Source: an uncultured Veillonella sp.
GTDB lineage: Bacteria > Bacillota > Negativicutes > Veillonellales > Veillonellaceae
Reading direction: 5' to 3'
DNA: 16,298 nt
Assembly (NCBI GenBank): GCA_915066865.1
Contig: CAJZEE010000049.1
Coordinates: 1 to 16,298 of the forward strand
Shown: positions 1-7,068 of the stretch, piece by piece
Layout: each line of letters begins with the position of its first letter
Position numbering within the stretch: position 1 is the first letter of the stretch
Program-made: the position numbers and the translations under genes
The notes under the pieces: generated by a model
The model's input: only the letters and a program-made list of their open reading frames with translations
Databases searched by the model: none
What the model was told of the DNA's origin: nothing

Positions 1-266
1 TATCTATAAGAAAAATTTGACTGATTAAATTTATTGTCATCAAAAACGACTGAGCTATTTGCATAAGGACAATTAGCAATATGTTTATACGCAGATTTAG
101 TTGCTCTAAAATATGCTTTCCGAGAGCCATCAACAGCACATATAAATAATTTACTATTACATAGCGGATTTGGACAATAAAAAAACTTATCCCTATTTTC
201 TTCAAGAGCCTCACTTGCTAGTATTATCTCTCGTCTTTCTTTATCTCTATATGCATGGTTAGCCAA
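1..266 (-). CDS. Unrecognised protein with CCHC zinc-binding-like motif, N-terminal part
   Basis: An open frame runs from a TTG at 266-264 to the left edge of the window, giving 88 residues with no stop. I chose TTG because a GGAG at 278-275 lies 8 nt upstream, the frame has a stop just upstream (TAA followed by TGG), and no ATG is available in frame. The protein begins MANHAYRDKERREI, is charged and probably helical to about residue 28, and then has a compact cysteine/histidine pattern: C31-x4-C36, C43, and H62-x3-C66 after an aromatic stretch (AYFRA). The C-x4-C...H-x3-C arrangement could bind zinc. It loosely recalls the zinc-ribbon start of CoiA-like proteins, but I do not recognise the family and assign no function. 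The DNA is more AT-rich than the downstream housekeeping genes, which fits an accessory gene. Expression could come from its own weak promoter or from read-through of the rRNA methyltransferase gene, after which I see no terminator. Confidence 0.6.
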   Translation of the reverse strand, partial: MANHAYRDKERREIILASEALEENRDKFFYCPNPLCNSKLFICAVDGSRKAYFRATKSAYKHIANCPYANSSVVFDDNKFNQSNFSYR

Positions 267-310
267 AGAATCATCTCCATTTATAATTAACCAACTTACT
301 AACTCCCATT

Positions 311-316
311 ATTATA
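311..316 (-). promoter_or_regulatory. Candidate -10 box for the left-edge gene
   Basis: On the minus strand the hexamer is a perfect TATAAT, about 45 nt upstream of the TTG start. No good -35 hexamer lies at 16-18 nt, so this is tentative. The same AT-rich 267-378 gap has no hairpin-plus-T-run terminator for the upstream methyltransferase gene. Confidence 0.25.
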
Positions 317-378
317 TTCCCTATAAAATTTTCTATAACTGAATTTCTTCCTCGGCCTTATATAGCCAATACTAATAC

Positions 379-1896
379 TTACTGCGTCACTTCGTTCCTA
401 GTAAGCAAAGCCACGGCCTCAACGTGAGCGGTCATTGGGAACATATCTACAGGTTGAACTTCTTGTAGTTCATAGCCGTAGTGTGTAAGGATTTCAATGT
501 CTCGCGCCATAGTTGCAGGGTTACAGGATACGTAGACAATACGTTTTGGTTCCATTCCCGCTGCAGAGGTCAGAACTTCTTCTTTACAGCCCGCGCGGAT
601 TGGGTCGAATACGATTACGTCTGGTCGCACACCAGCTTTATAGAGTTTTGGCATTTCCACGGCCGCGTCTGCTACAATAAACTCCGTATTATCATAGCCA
701 TTGCGACGTGCGTTTTCACGAGCATTAATAATGGCTGGTTCTACGATTTCAATACCGATAACATGTTTTGCCTTATGGGCCAAAAACAGTGAAATAGTAC
801 CTGTTCCACAGTACGCATCGATAACAGTTTCCTCCCCTTTTAGGTTCGCATATTTTAGTGCTTGATCGTAAAGGACTGTAGTTTGTTCTGGATTAACTTG
901 GAAAAAAGAGTGAGGTGATAAAGTAAACCGCAAGTCTTTAATATGGTCTGTAATAGTCCCATCTCCATAAAGGATGCGATTTTTAGGTCCAAGAATAACA
1001 TTTGTACGCTTACCATTCACGTTATGAACGATTGTTTCCACTTGAGGCACACGTTCAGTCAGGTTTTTAATCCACTTTTCTTGATGCGATAAGTTATCTG
1101 TTGCGGTTACAAGAATAATCATCCATCCAGATTGCCCAATACGTCCAATGATATGACGCAACACCCCTTTTCCTGTATGTTCATCATAGGGCTCAACATC
1201 AAGTTCTTTAGCAATTTGATAACATGCTTGAGCAATGATATTGTTGCCTTCATCTTGTATGGGACAATTCGTGCCTTGCACGATATCGTGAGAGCCCATG
1301 GCATAGAATCCCATTAGAATATCACCTTTAGTACCACCTACAGGCATTTGCATCTTATTACGATAAGCCCAAGGCTCTTTAGGTCCCAATGTAGGTTTAA
1401 CTAGATCTGGGTTTTGATGCCCAATGCGTTCTATAACATCTTTTACCTTTTGTGTTTTTAGTGAAAGCTGCCCTTCATAGGTAATATGTTGTAATTGGCA
1501 ACCACCACAGAATCCGTAAAGATCACAACTAGCATCGATCCGATTCGGTGCCATAGTAACGATTTTCAAGAGTCTACCTGTAGCATACGTCTTTTTCACC
1601 ATAGTAATAGATACTTTCACCGTTTCCCCAGGTAAGGCAAAGGGAACAAATACTGTAAAGTCCTCTACGCGACCTACCCCTTCGCCACTACTGCCAATAC
1701 CGTGAATGGTAACTAATACTTCCTCCCCAAGTTTAACAGGAGCATTCAACATAGCTTGTTGTTTTTTAGATATAGAAGTGCTGGTATTATGTTGTCCATT
1801 ATAATGATTGGAATTCTGTTGCCCATTAGAGCGATTTTTATTCTGTTGTTTAACTTTAAATTTATTCTTACGAGATGTACGACTTGTACCGTTCAT
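379..1896 (-). CDS. rlmD: 23S rRNA (uracil-5-)-methyltransferase, RlmD/RumA type
   Basis: This is a SAM-dependent RNA methyltransferase of the TrmA/RumA family that makes 5-methyluridine, most likely in 23S rRNA. The 505-residue protein has an N-terminal tail of about 50 residues rich in N, Q, K and S, then a TRAM domain at about 54-113. Four cysteines fit the family's 4Fe-4S site: C124, C130, C133 and C211. The SAM-binding motif DAYCGTG is at 360-366, DPIRAGC at 431-437, and the catalytic cysteine is C458 in SCNP. The start is taken at ATG 1896-1894, which overlaps the TAA of the upstream terC gene as TAATG and implies translational coupling. A TTG at 1917 would add seven residues but has no ribosome binding site. 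The exact uridine (747 or 1939 in E. coli numbering) cannot be told from sequence alone, because Firmicutes enzymes of this family may modify one or both sites; the name RlmD is therefore family-level. No terminator is visible after the stop. Confidence 0.9.
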   Translation of the reverse strand: MNGTSRTSRKNKFKVKQQNKNRSNGQQNSNHYNGQHNTSTSISKKQQAMLNAPVKLGEEVLVTIHGIGSSGEGVGRVEDFTVFVPFALPGETVKVSITMVKKTYATGRLLKIVTMAPNRIDASCDLYGFCGGCQLQHITYEGQLSLKTQKVKDVIERIGHQNPDLVKPTLGPKEPWAYRNKMQMPVGGTKGDILMGFYAMGSHDIVQGTNCPIQDEGNNIIAQACYQIAKELDVEPYDEHTGKGVLRHIIGRIGQSGWMIILVTATDNLSHQEKWIKNLTERVPQVETIVHNVNGKRTNVILGPKNRILYGDGTITDHIKDLRFTLSPHSFFQVNPEQTTVLYDQALKYANLKGEETVIDAYCGTGTISLFLAHKAKHVIGIEIVEPAIINARENARRNGYDNTEFIVADAAVEMPKLYKAGVRPDVIVFDPIRAGCKEEVLTSAAGMEPKRIVYVSCNPATMARDIEILTHYGYELQEVQPVDMFPMTAHVEAVALLTRNEVTQ

Positions 1897-2564
1897 TACG
1901 AGTCTCTTTTCTTCCAAATTTTAATCATGCCAGTTACGATAAGTACGAAGAATACAGTGCCAAATTTCACGAGTAATTCTTCACCTTGAATATATGGCAT
2001 AAGAAGTGGGTCTTCCACAATCATTTCACCAGCAACCCAACCTAATAAAGCACCACCAGCCCAAAGGATGACAGGAAACTTATTAATGATACGAGCAAAT
2101 AGTGTAGAGCAGAACACAATGATTGGAACAGTGATTAACATACCAACAATAACGAGCTCTAAATGTCCTTTAGCGGCACCAACTACGCCAATTACATTAT
2201 CGATACTCATCATCGCATCAGCCACAATGATTGTCCAAATAGCTCCCATTAAGGAATTCTTAGCTTCGATATGTGCATCTTCATCTCCACCTTTTAAGAG
2301 TTGAATGGCAATCCATACAAGTACAAGTCCACCACCTAAGTGAATAAGAGGAATTAAAGTAAGTGCTTCTACTAAAAGAGTGGCAAATACAAGGCGCATT
2401 CCAATAGCCCCCACTGTACCCCAGATAACAGCTTTCTTTTGTAATTCTGGTGCCAATTTACCCGCTGCCATCCCAATAACAACGGCATTATCCCCGGCCA
2501 ATAATATATCGATCAAAATAATTTTGCTAATCGTTATCCACGTTGCAACTTCTAAAAATTCCAT
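1896..2564 (-). CDS. TerC-family integral membrane protein (YjbE type), first paralogue
   Basis: A 222-residue polytopic inner-membrane protein with about seven hydrophobic segments. The two TerC hallmark motifs are present: IDILLAGDNAVVIG at about 18-31 (D19, D25, N26) and VADAMMSIDNVIGV at about 114-127 (D116, D122, N123). These intramembrane acidic residues are thought to carry metal. Characterised TerC proteins in Bacillus (MeeF, MeeY) export manganese for secreted metalloenzymes, so metal efflux, probably of Mn2+, is the likely role here; the ion is inferred. The ATG has a GAGGT at 2578-2574, 9 nt upstream. It is the first gene of a two-gene unit with the rRNA methyltransferase, whose ATG overlaps this stop codon. 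It is collinear without gaps with the second TerC gene upstream (2766-3425), with about 53% identity by hand count (116 of 219 positions), which indicates tandem duplication. Confidence 0.9.
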   Translation of the reverse strand: MEFLEVATWITISKIILIDILLAGDNAVVIGMAAGKLAPELQKKAVIWGTVGAIGMRLVFATLLVEALTLIPLIHLGGGLVLVWIAIQLLKGGDEDAHIEAKNSLMGAIWTIIVADAMMSIDNVIGVVGAAKGHLELVIVGMLITVPIIVFCSTLFARIINKFPVILWAGGALLGWVAGEMIVEDPLLMPYIQGEELLVKFGTVFFVLIVTGMIKIWKKRDS

Positions 2565-2611
2565 TCTATACTTACCTCAATTCACTCTGCTAATTCTATA
2601 ACTATCCCTTA

Positions 2612-2620
2612 ACTATACCA
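2612..2620 (-). promoter_or_regulatory. Extended -10 promoter of the terC1-rlmD unit
   Basis: The minus strand reads TGG-TATAGT, an extended -10 element (TGn plus hexamer at 2617-2612), giving a leader of about 40 nt before the TerC start at 2564. The -35 region is poor, as is common for extended -10 promoters. The identical nine bases occur at the promoter of the MATE gene. Confidence 0.5.
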
Positions 2621-2639
2621 CAAATTCTCTATTTTCTCA

Positions 2640-2659
2640 TCTAAAAGAAAACTCTTAGA
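2640..2659 (-). repeat. Small inverted repeat upstream of the terC1 promoter
   Basis: Arms TCTAAGAG and CTTTTAGA (minus strand) flank a TTTT loop, giving eight pairs including one G-T. There is no T run after it on either strand, so it is not an intrinsic terminator. It lies about 20 nt upstream of the extended -10 box. It could be an operator or chance in AT-rich DNA. Confidence 0.3.
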
Positions 2660-2719
2660 CTACCACTGTTATTCTTAAGATTAGCCTATAAGGTTCTTTA
2701 TAATGACTATACTTTTACG

Positions 2720-2759
2720 AAAAAAATATCTCTCCTCCTACGACTAGAAGAAGAGATAT
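2720..2759 (-). terminator. Intrinsic terminator of the second terC gene
   Basis: On the minus strand a 15-pair stem, including two G-T pairs, spans 2759-2745 and 2740-2726. It is closed by a four-base GTCG loop and followed by a run of seven T residues (2726-2720). It starts 6 nt after the TerC stop at 2766 and separates the second terC gene from the terC1-rlmD unit. Confidence 0.9.
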
Positions 2760-2765
2760 ATTACA

Positions 2766-3425
2766 TTATTTTTTAAGTTTCTTTACTAACAAAGATGCCC
2801 CTACTACGAGAATAACAGCACCAATTTTAATGAGTAATGCATACGGTTCTACGGTATGTGAAATTAATTTATCTTCCACACTCATCGCTGCACCCACCCA
2901 GGCAAGGATACCGCCACCAACGTAAAGGATGATTGGAAAGCGTTCGATAACTTTTACAAATAAAGTACTACCATAAATGATAATAGGTACTGTAATAAGC
3001 ATACCGACAGCAACTAATGTCATATTACCACTAGCGGCACCAACTACACCAATAACATTATCAATACCCATAATTCCATCTGCAATAACAATGGTCATGA
3101 TAGCAGCGCGCAAGTTATCTTTAGCCTCGATATTGTGCTCGCTATCATCATCAACAACAAGCTTGTAACCGATCCATAAAAGAAGGATACCACCAACTAA
3201 ACGAAGAGCAGGAATATTGTTCAATGCCTCTACAAATAGGAATGCCATAACAAGACGTAAAATAATAGCGCCAGCTGTGCCCCAGAAAATCGCCTTCTTC
3301 TGTAAATGTGCGGGTAGGTTGCGAGCCGCCATACCAATAACGATGGCATTATCACCAGCTAATAAAATATCAATAACGATGATTTGAAGCATCGCTAATA
3401 AGCCTTGTACAGTTAAGATGTCCAA
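2766..3425 (-). CDS. TerC-family integral membrane protein (YjbE type), second paralogue
   Basis: A 219-residue polytopic membrane protein of the same TerC family as the gene downstream, with about seven membrane segments. It keeps the motifs IDILLAGDNAIVIG (D19, D25, N26) and IADGIMGIDNVIGV (D116, D122, N123). The start is TTG at 3425-3423, because a perfect AAGGAGG sits 5 nt upstream at 3437-3431; an upstream in-frame TTG at 3449 would place the ribosome binding site inside the gene. With this start the conserved aspartates fall at exactly the same residue numbers as in the first paralogue. It probably exports a divalent metal such as Mn2+; this is inferred from characterised TerC proteins. 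It is transcribed alone, with its own promoter (3460-3489) and a strong terminator (2720-2759). The YjbE-type family is often controlled by the manganese riboswitch yybP-ykoY, but the leader here is only about 30 nt, too short to hold one. Confidence 0.9.
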   Translation of the reverse strand: MDILTVQGLLAMLQIIVIDILLAGDNAIVIGMAARNLPAHLQKKAIFWGTAGAIILRLVMAFLFVEALNNIPALRLVGGILLLWIGYKLVVDDDSEHNIEAKDNLRAAIMTIVIADGIMGIDNVIGVVGAASGNMTLVAVGMLITVPIIIYGSTLFVKVIERFPIILYVGGGILAWVGAAMSVEDKLISHTVEPYALLIKIGAVILVVGASLLVKKLKK

Positions 3426-3430
3426 TGTAT

Positions 3431-3437
3431 CCTCCTT
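3431..3437 (-). promoter_or_regulatory. Shine-Dalgarno site fixing the TTG start of terC2
   Basis: The minus strand reads AAGGAGG, a full match to the anti-Shine-Dalgarno sequence, 5 nt before TTG 3425-3423. It excludes the in-frame TTG at 3449 as the main start. Confidence 0.85.
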
Positions 3438-3459
3438 AGAATAAAACAATAGTATATAT

Positions 3460-3489
3460 ATTATAATCGATATAGTAAAGTAGTGTAAA
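3460..3489 (-). promoter_or_regulatory. SigA-type promoter of terC2
   Basis: TTTACA (3489-3484) and a perfect TATAAT (3465-3460) are separated by 18 nt on the minus strand. The predicted transcript starts near 3453, leaving a leader of about 27 nt. Confidence 0.7.
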
Positions 3490-3550
3490 ATTCAATTATC
3501 AACATATATATACGTTTTTATCATAATTCTTTCTTATTAAATAAGATAGT

Positions 3551-3580
3551 TTATATAAGGTCATTTCTCCCCTTATATAA
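3551..3580. repeat. Perfect 10-bp inverted repeat in the terC2/MATE divergent gap
   Basis: TTATATAAGG at 3551-3560 and CCTTATATAA at 3571-3580 are perfect inverted repeats separated by 10 nt. It lies about 60 nt upstream of the terC2 -35 box and about 85 nt upstream of the MATE -10 box, in the only divergent gap of the window. It does not look like a terminator, as no T run adjoins either arm; a T-rich tract begins only about 17 nt downstream on the plus strand. A regulator-binding site shared by both genes or an RNA hairpin are both possible. The rest of the 3450-3696 gap is AT-rich promoter DNA. Confidence 0.55.
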
Positions 3581-3664
3581 TCACAACATGGGCTCTATTT
3601 TTTTTATAAATTTAATTCCTTTTTCCCTTAGGTTTTGGCTATTAAATTAAGCTACTTTATGATA

Positions 3665-3673
3665 TGGTATAGT
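3665..3673 (+). promoter_or_regulatory. Extended -10 promoter of the MATE gene
   Basis: TGG-TATAGT is an extended -10 element ending 23 nt before the ATG, with a weak AT-rich -35 region. It lies inside an 18-bp imperfect palindrome (3661-3678, arms GATAT and ATATC), which could be an operator. A GGGAGG ribosome binding site at 3686-3691 is 5 nt from the ATG. Confidence 0.5.
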
Positions 3674-3696
3674 ATATCGTTACTAGGGAGGTTAGT

Positions 3697-5055
3697 ATGT
3701 ATCAAACATATTCTATACTGCAAAAATTATGGTTGTTTATAAAACTATTTACTCCAATGTGCATCACTCAATTTTCCCTGATTGGGGCGACCTTTATCGC
3801 CATCTTTTTAACGGGGCAATATAGTACGACTGATTTAGCTGGTGTTGCTACGGGATATAATTTATGGCTCCTCTTCTATATCTTTGCACAAGGTACATTA
3901 ATGGGTATCACACCAATTATTTCTCAACTATTAGGAGCTAAGAAAACAAATGATATTCCAATAATCTTTCATCAAGGTCTTTTCATCGGTACAGGACTAG
4001 CATTTTTAATTTTACTAATCGGTATATTCGGCTTACGCCCTTTATTGACATATTTAAATCTTGAGCCGGCTGCCACCGAGGTATGTATTAGTTATCTGAA
4101 AGCCTTTGCACTTGGTTTATTCCCATTACTCTGGGTAAATACCTTGCGTAATACTGTCGATTCTCACGGATTAACGCATTACTCCATGGCCATCGTCTTT
4201 ACAAGCTTTGTGATTAACGTATTCTTAAATTATGCACTCATCTTTGGTCATTACGGTTTTCCTGAAATTGGTGGTGTTGGTGCTGGCTACGGTATTGCTG
4301 GTGCCTGTTGGACAAACTTCGTTCTATTTAGCTTAGTCATTCTATTGCATCCTAAGTTAAAAGGCTATCGCATCTATAAAGATTTCCATAGCCCGAATTT
4401 TCACTATATCCGTGAACAATTACAAGTTGGTATTCCCATAGGTTTTTCTATCTTTTTTGAAGCTAGTATCTTTAGCATTGCTGGGCTCTTAATGGTTCAC
4501 TTTGGATCTGCTGTAGTAGCAGCTCATCAATCTGTCATTTCTTTTACTAATGTATTCTACTGCTTACCATTAAGTATCGCCATGTCCTCTACCATTGCCG
4601 TTGCCTATGAACTCGGTGCAGGACGAAAAATAGAAGCTATCCAATACTCTTATATTTCTCGTGTATTAGCCATCATCATAGCCGTTCTCATTTGTGCCTT
4701 TACGTTCACTCATATGGATAATATTGCGGATCTATTTACAAATGATGATGAAGTATATGAACTTATTTATCAATTCCTTGGATATGGCGTATTCTTTGCC
4801 GCTATCGATGCCATCGGTACTCCATTACAAGGTATTCTAAGAGCTTACAAGGATGTAAAAATAGTGCTTTACATCTCCCTCGTATCGTATTGGGGCGTAT
4901 GTTTCCCAACAGCTTATACCCTTGCCAAAAATCCTAATTATGGACCATTTGGCGTATGGATTGGGTTGTTGGCTAGCGTAGTAGTTGCGGGTATATTATT
5001 TACACTTCGCACATACTACATACAACATTACAAACCTAGAACTATTGTAAAATAA
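3697..5055 (+). CDS. MATE-family efflux transporter, NorM type
   Basis: A 452-residue inner-membrane protein with about 12 hydrophobic helices, the usual MATE length. Such proteins export organic cations, drugs or dyes using a Na+ or H+ gradient; the substrate here cannot be predicted. NorM-like signatures include LAGVATGYNLWLL (about 47-59), TPIISQLLGA (72-81), LNYALIFG (177-184) and LRAYKD (381-386). Two functionally important acidic residues of Vibrio NorM have counterparts, E255 and D371, at the same numbers by hand alignment. The aspartate of helix 1 in that protein (D36, in the family pattern FVDTxMAG) appears to be replaced by alanine (A35, in FIAIFLTG). It is the only plus-strand gene in the window and has its own promoter, a good ribosome binding site and a terminator, so it is expressed alone. 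The palindrome over its -10 box hints at repression, possibly by a TetR- or MarR-type regulator not encoded here. Confidence 0.9.
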   Translation: MYQTYSILQKLWLFIKLFTPMCITQFSLIGATFIAIFLTGQYSTTDLAGVATGYNLWLLFYIFAQGTLMGITPIISQLLGAKKTNDIPIIFHQGLFIGTGLAFLILLIGIFGLRPLLTYLNLEPAATEVCISYLKAFALGLFPLLWVNTLRNTVDSHGLTHYSMAIVFTSFVINVFLNYALIFGHYGFPEIGGVGAGYGIAGACWTNFVLFSLVILLHPKLKGYRIYKDFHSPNFHYIREQLQVGIPIGFSIFFEASIFSIAGLLMVHFGSAVVAAHQSVISFTNVFYCLPLSIAMSSTIAVAYELGAGRKIEAIQYSYISRVLAIIIAVLICAFTFTHMDNIADLFTNDDEVYELIYQFLGYGVFFAAIDAIGTPLQGILRAYKDVKIVLYISLVSYWGVCFPTAYTLAKNPNYGPFGVWIGLLASVVVAGILFTLRTYYIQHYKPRTIVK

Positions 5056-5056
5056 T

Positions 5057-5109
5057 AAAATCACCTATTGATTACGCTCAAGTGTAAGTAATCAATAGGT
5101 GATTTTTTT
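5057..5109. terminator. Bidirectional terminator between the MATE gene and uvrC
   Basis: A perfect 19-bp stem (5057-5075 with 5088-5106) and a 12-nt loop. On the plus strand a run of seven T (5103-5109) ends the MATE transcript. On the minus strand the AAAA and following A/T-rich bases give a T-rich tail for uvrC, whose stop codon (5110-5108) lies at the foot of the stem. Confidence 0.9.
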
Positions 5110-6934
5110 ATTTTAGAGCCTCTTGTTTCTCTACTTTGGACATACGGAAAAAATTATATAGCATTTCTGCCGTCTTATAATTCATAGATTCTACATTTGC
5201 AAGTTCATCAATAGATGCCTCTTTCATGGCCTCTAAACTATTAAAGTGAGCCCATAAGGCCTTACGGCGTTTAGGCCCGATACCTTCAATATGATCAAGA
5301 ATAGATTCAAGATTTCGCTTACCGCGCAACTTACGGTGATAGGTAATGGCAAAGCGATGCGCTTCATCACGAATTTGTTGAAGTAATTGAAGCTCCGGCG
5401 TATGATGACTCAAAATGATACTTTCAGATTGCCCCTCTACAAAGACCTCTTCAATACGCTTAGCCAAGGAGATAACTGGCACATCTGTAACACCAACGGC
5501 ACGGATTAACGGCAAGGCCGCATTGAGCTGACCTTTACCACCATCGATGATAATAAGATCTGGCATAGGCCAGTCTGTTTCATTACCGTAACGACGTTCC
5601 ATGATTTCAGCCATCGACTTAAAATCATCAGGTTTACCTTGAGTGGTTTTCAGTTTAAAGCGGCGATATTCCTTCTTCGCAGGCTTGCCACCTTCAAAAA
5701 CAACCATAGAAGCCACAGTTTCAGTTCCTTGTGTATGAGATATGTCAAAACACTCCATGCGTTCAGGTAAACGCGGTAAGTCGAGAATCTCGGCTAGTTT
5801 CTTAACCGCCCCGCCAGTCTTATCAATTTGGTGCTGCCACTGACGACGACGTTCTTCAAGGAAGGTTTCCGCATTTTCATGAGCCATCTTAATCATATCC
5901 ATCTTATAGCCACGTTGTGGCACAGATACATCTACATGTTGGCCTTTGAGCTGTGTAAACCATTCCCTTAATAAGTCTCTATCTGTACTCTCCATAGGTA
6001 GTAGCAACTCTTTAGGAATAAAGTTTGTATCTCCATAATATTGCTTGATAAAGTCTGTCATAATCGTTTCTGGACTATCGCCATCATGTTGTACAAAGTA
6101 ATTCTCACGACCTAGAAGACGACCACCACGGATGAATAGCAATTGTACACAGGCCATCGATGTATCAACAGCCAATCCTAAGACGTCTAAGTCGCCACGT
6201 TGGGTAACCATGCGTTGCTTTTCTTGTATCTTTTCAATGCTAGACAATTGATCACGATAACGTGCAGCATCTTCAAAGCGTAAGTCCTCTGCCGCTGCTT
6301 CCATCTTTTCTTTAATCTCTTTAAGAAGCGATACAGGCTTGCCTTCAAATAAAGCTACGATTTCATCGATATATTTACGATAATTGGGTACCGATATTTT
6401 ATTAAAGCACGGTGCCTCGCAGTAATGCATATGATACTGCAAGCATGGGCGTTCTACATTCATAGACTTACAAGTCCGTAGTGGGTAGTACTGGCGTATT
6501 AATTTCAATACCACATGGACAGATGTTACATCTGTAAAAGGTCCAAAATACTTGGCTCCGTCCCGTTCAAGACGGCGCGTCATATATACGCGTGGGTAAT
6601 CCTCTTGCACAGAGACTTTTACATATGGGTATGTCTTATCATCACGAAGTCTAATATTATATTTAGGTTCATGTTCTTTAATTAAGGTATTCTCTAAAAT
6701 GAGCGCTTCCATTTCCGTCTTGGTTTGAATGACTTCCACATCGACGGCACGCTTCATCATGGCTGTAACCTTTGGTGCGCGGTTCGCATCGTTACGTACA
6801 TAGGAACGCACACGGTTGCGCAGATTAATAGCTTTACCTACATAGATGATGCGGTTATATTGATCGCGCCATAAATAGACACCTGGCGTTGTTGGCAGAT
6901 GACTGACCTTTTCCAGTAATTCTTCAGACGGCAT
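5108..6934 (-). CDS. uvrC: UvrABC excinuclease subunit C
   Basis: The nuclease subunit of nucleotide excision repair, which cuts on both sides of a lesion after UvrB loads. The 608 residues have the full family layout. The N-terminal GIY-YIG nuclease domain has GVYLW (18-22), YVGKA (31-35) and E76. Four cysteines (C155, C164, C172, C176) match the UvrC iron-sulfur cluster. A UVR domain at about 203-238 binds the matching UVR domain of UvrB. The RNase H-like nuclease domain has D397 in FDISH, D464 in IIDGGKGQ and H526 as the likely catalytic triad. A double helix-hairpin-helix region is at about 551-596. The ATG at 6934 has an AAAGGAGG (6946-6939) 4 nt upstream. The gene follows uvrA after 134 nt in the same direction. 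I see neither a convincing promoter nor a terminator in that gap, so it is probably co-transcribed with uvrA. It ends at the bidirectional terminator. Confidence 0.97.
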   Translation of the reverse strand: MPSEELLEKVSHLPTTPGVYLWRDQYNRIIYVGKAINLRNRVRSYVRNDANRAPKVTAMMKRAVDVEVIQTKTEMEALILENTLIKEHEPKYNIRLRDDKTYPYVKVSVQEDYPRVYMTRRLERDGAKYFGPFTDVTSVHVVLKLIRQYYPLRTCKSMNVERPCLQYHMHYCEAPCFNKISVPNYRKYIDEIVALFEGKPVSLLKEIKEKMEAAAEDLRFEDAARYRDQLSSIEKIQEKQRMVTQRGDLDVLGLAVDTSMACVQLLFIRGGRLLGRENYFVQHDGDSPETIMTDFIKQYYGDTNFIPKELLLPMESTDRDLLREWFTQLKGQHVDVSVPQRGYKMDMIKMAHENAETFLEERRRQWQHQIDKTGGAVKKLAEILDLPRLPERMECFDISHTQGTETVASMVVFEGGKPAKKEYRRFKLKTTQGKPDDFKSMAEIMERRYGNETDWPMPDLIIIDGGKGQLNAALPLIRAVGVTDVPVISLAKRIEEVFVEGQSESIILSHHTPELQLLQQIRDEAHRFAITYHRKLRGKRNLESILDHIEGIGPKRRKALWAHFNSLEAMKEASIDELANVESMNYKTAEMLYNFFRMSKVEKQEALK

Positions 6935-6947
6935 ATTTCCTCCTTTC

Positions 6948-6962
6948 CTTGTAGATTACAAG
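6948..6962 (-). repeat. Short inverted repeat next to the uvrC ribosome binding site
   Basis: CTTGTA and TACAAG arms flank a 3-nt spacer, ending one base upstream of the AAAGGAGG of uvrC. The 6-bp hairpin could modestly affect translation or mRNA stability; it may also be chance. Confidence 0.25.
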
Positions 6963-7068
6963 AGAATATCTTACACACTTCTTTAAATAATGCCCTTTAT
7001 GAGTTGAAGGATGTAGTCTATTCTCTTTATGATTTTTCTTTTATAGAAACTTAATTATATGTACTATT

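Noticed and set aside
270..309. Short ATG reading frame (12 codons) upstream of the left-edge gene
   Set aside because: It ends in TGA just before the TTG start in another frame. Its protein is too short to judge, and the TTG with its GGAG site gives a long open frame, so I do not call it a gene; a leader peptide cannot be excluded.
2640..2659. Hairpin near 2650 as a terminator
   Set aside because: No T run follows on either strand, and a strong terminator already exists 60 nt upstream at 2720-2759.
3426..3696. Possible yybP-ykoY manganese riboswitch before terC2
   Set aside because: No recognisable conserved core, and the best promoter lies only about 30 nt before the start, leaving no room for the aptamer.
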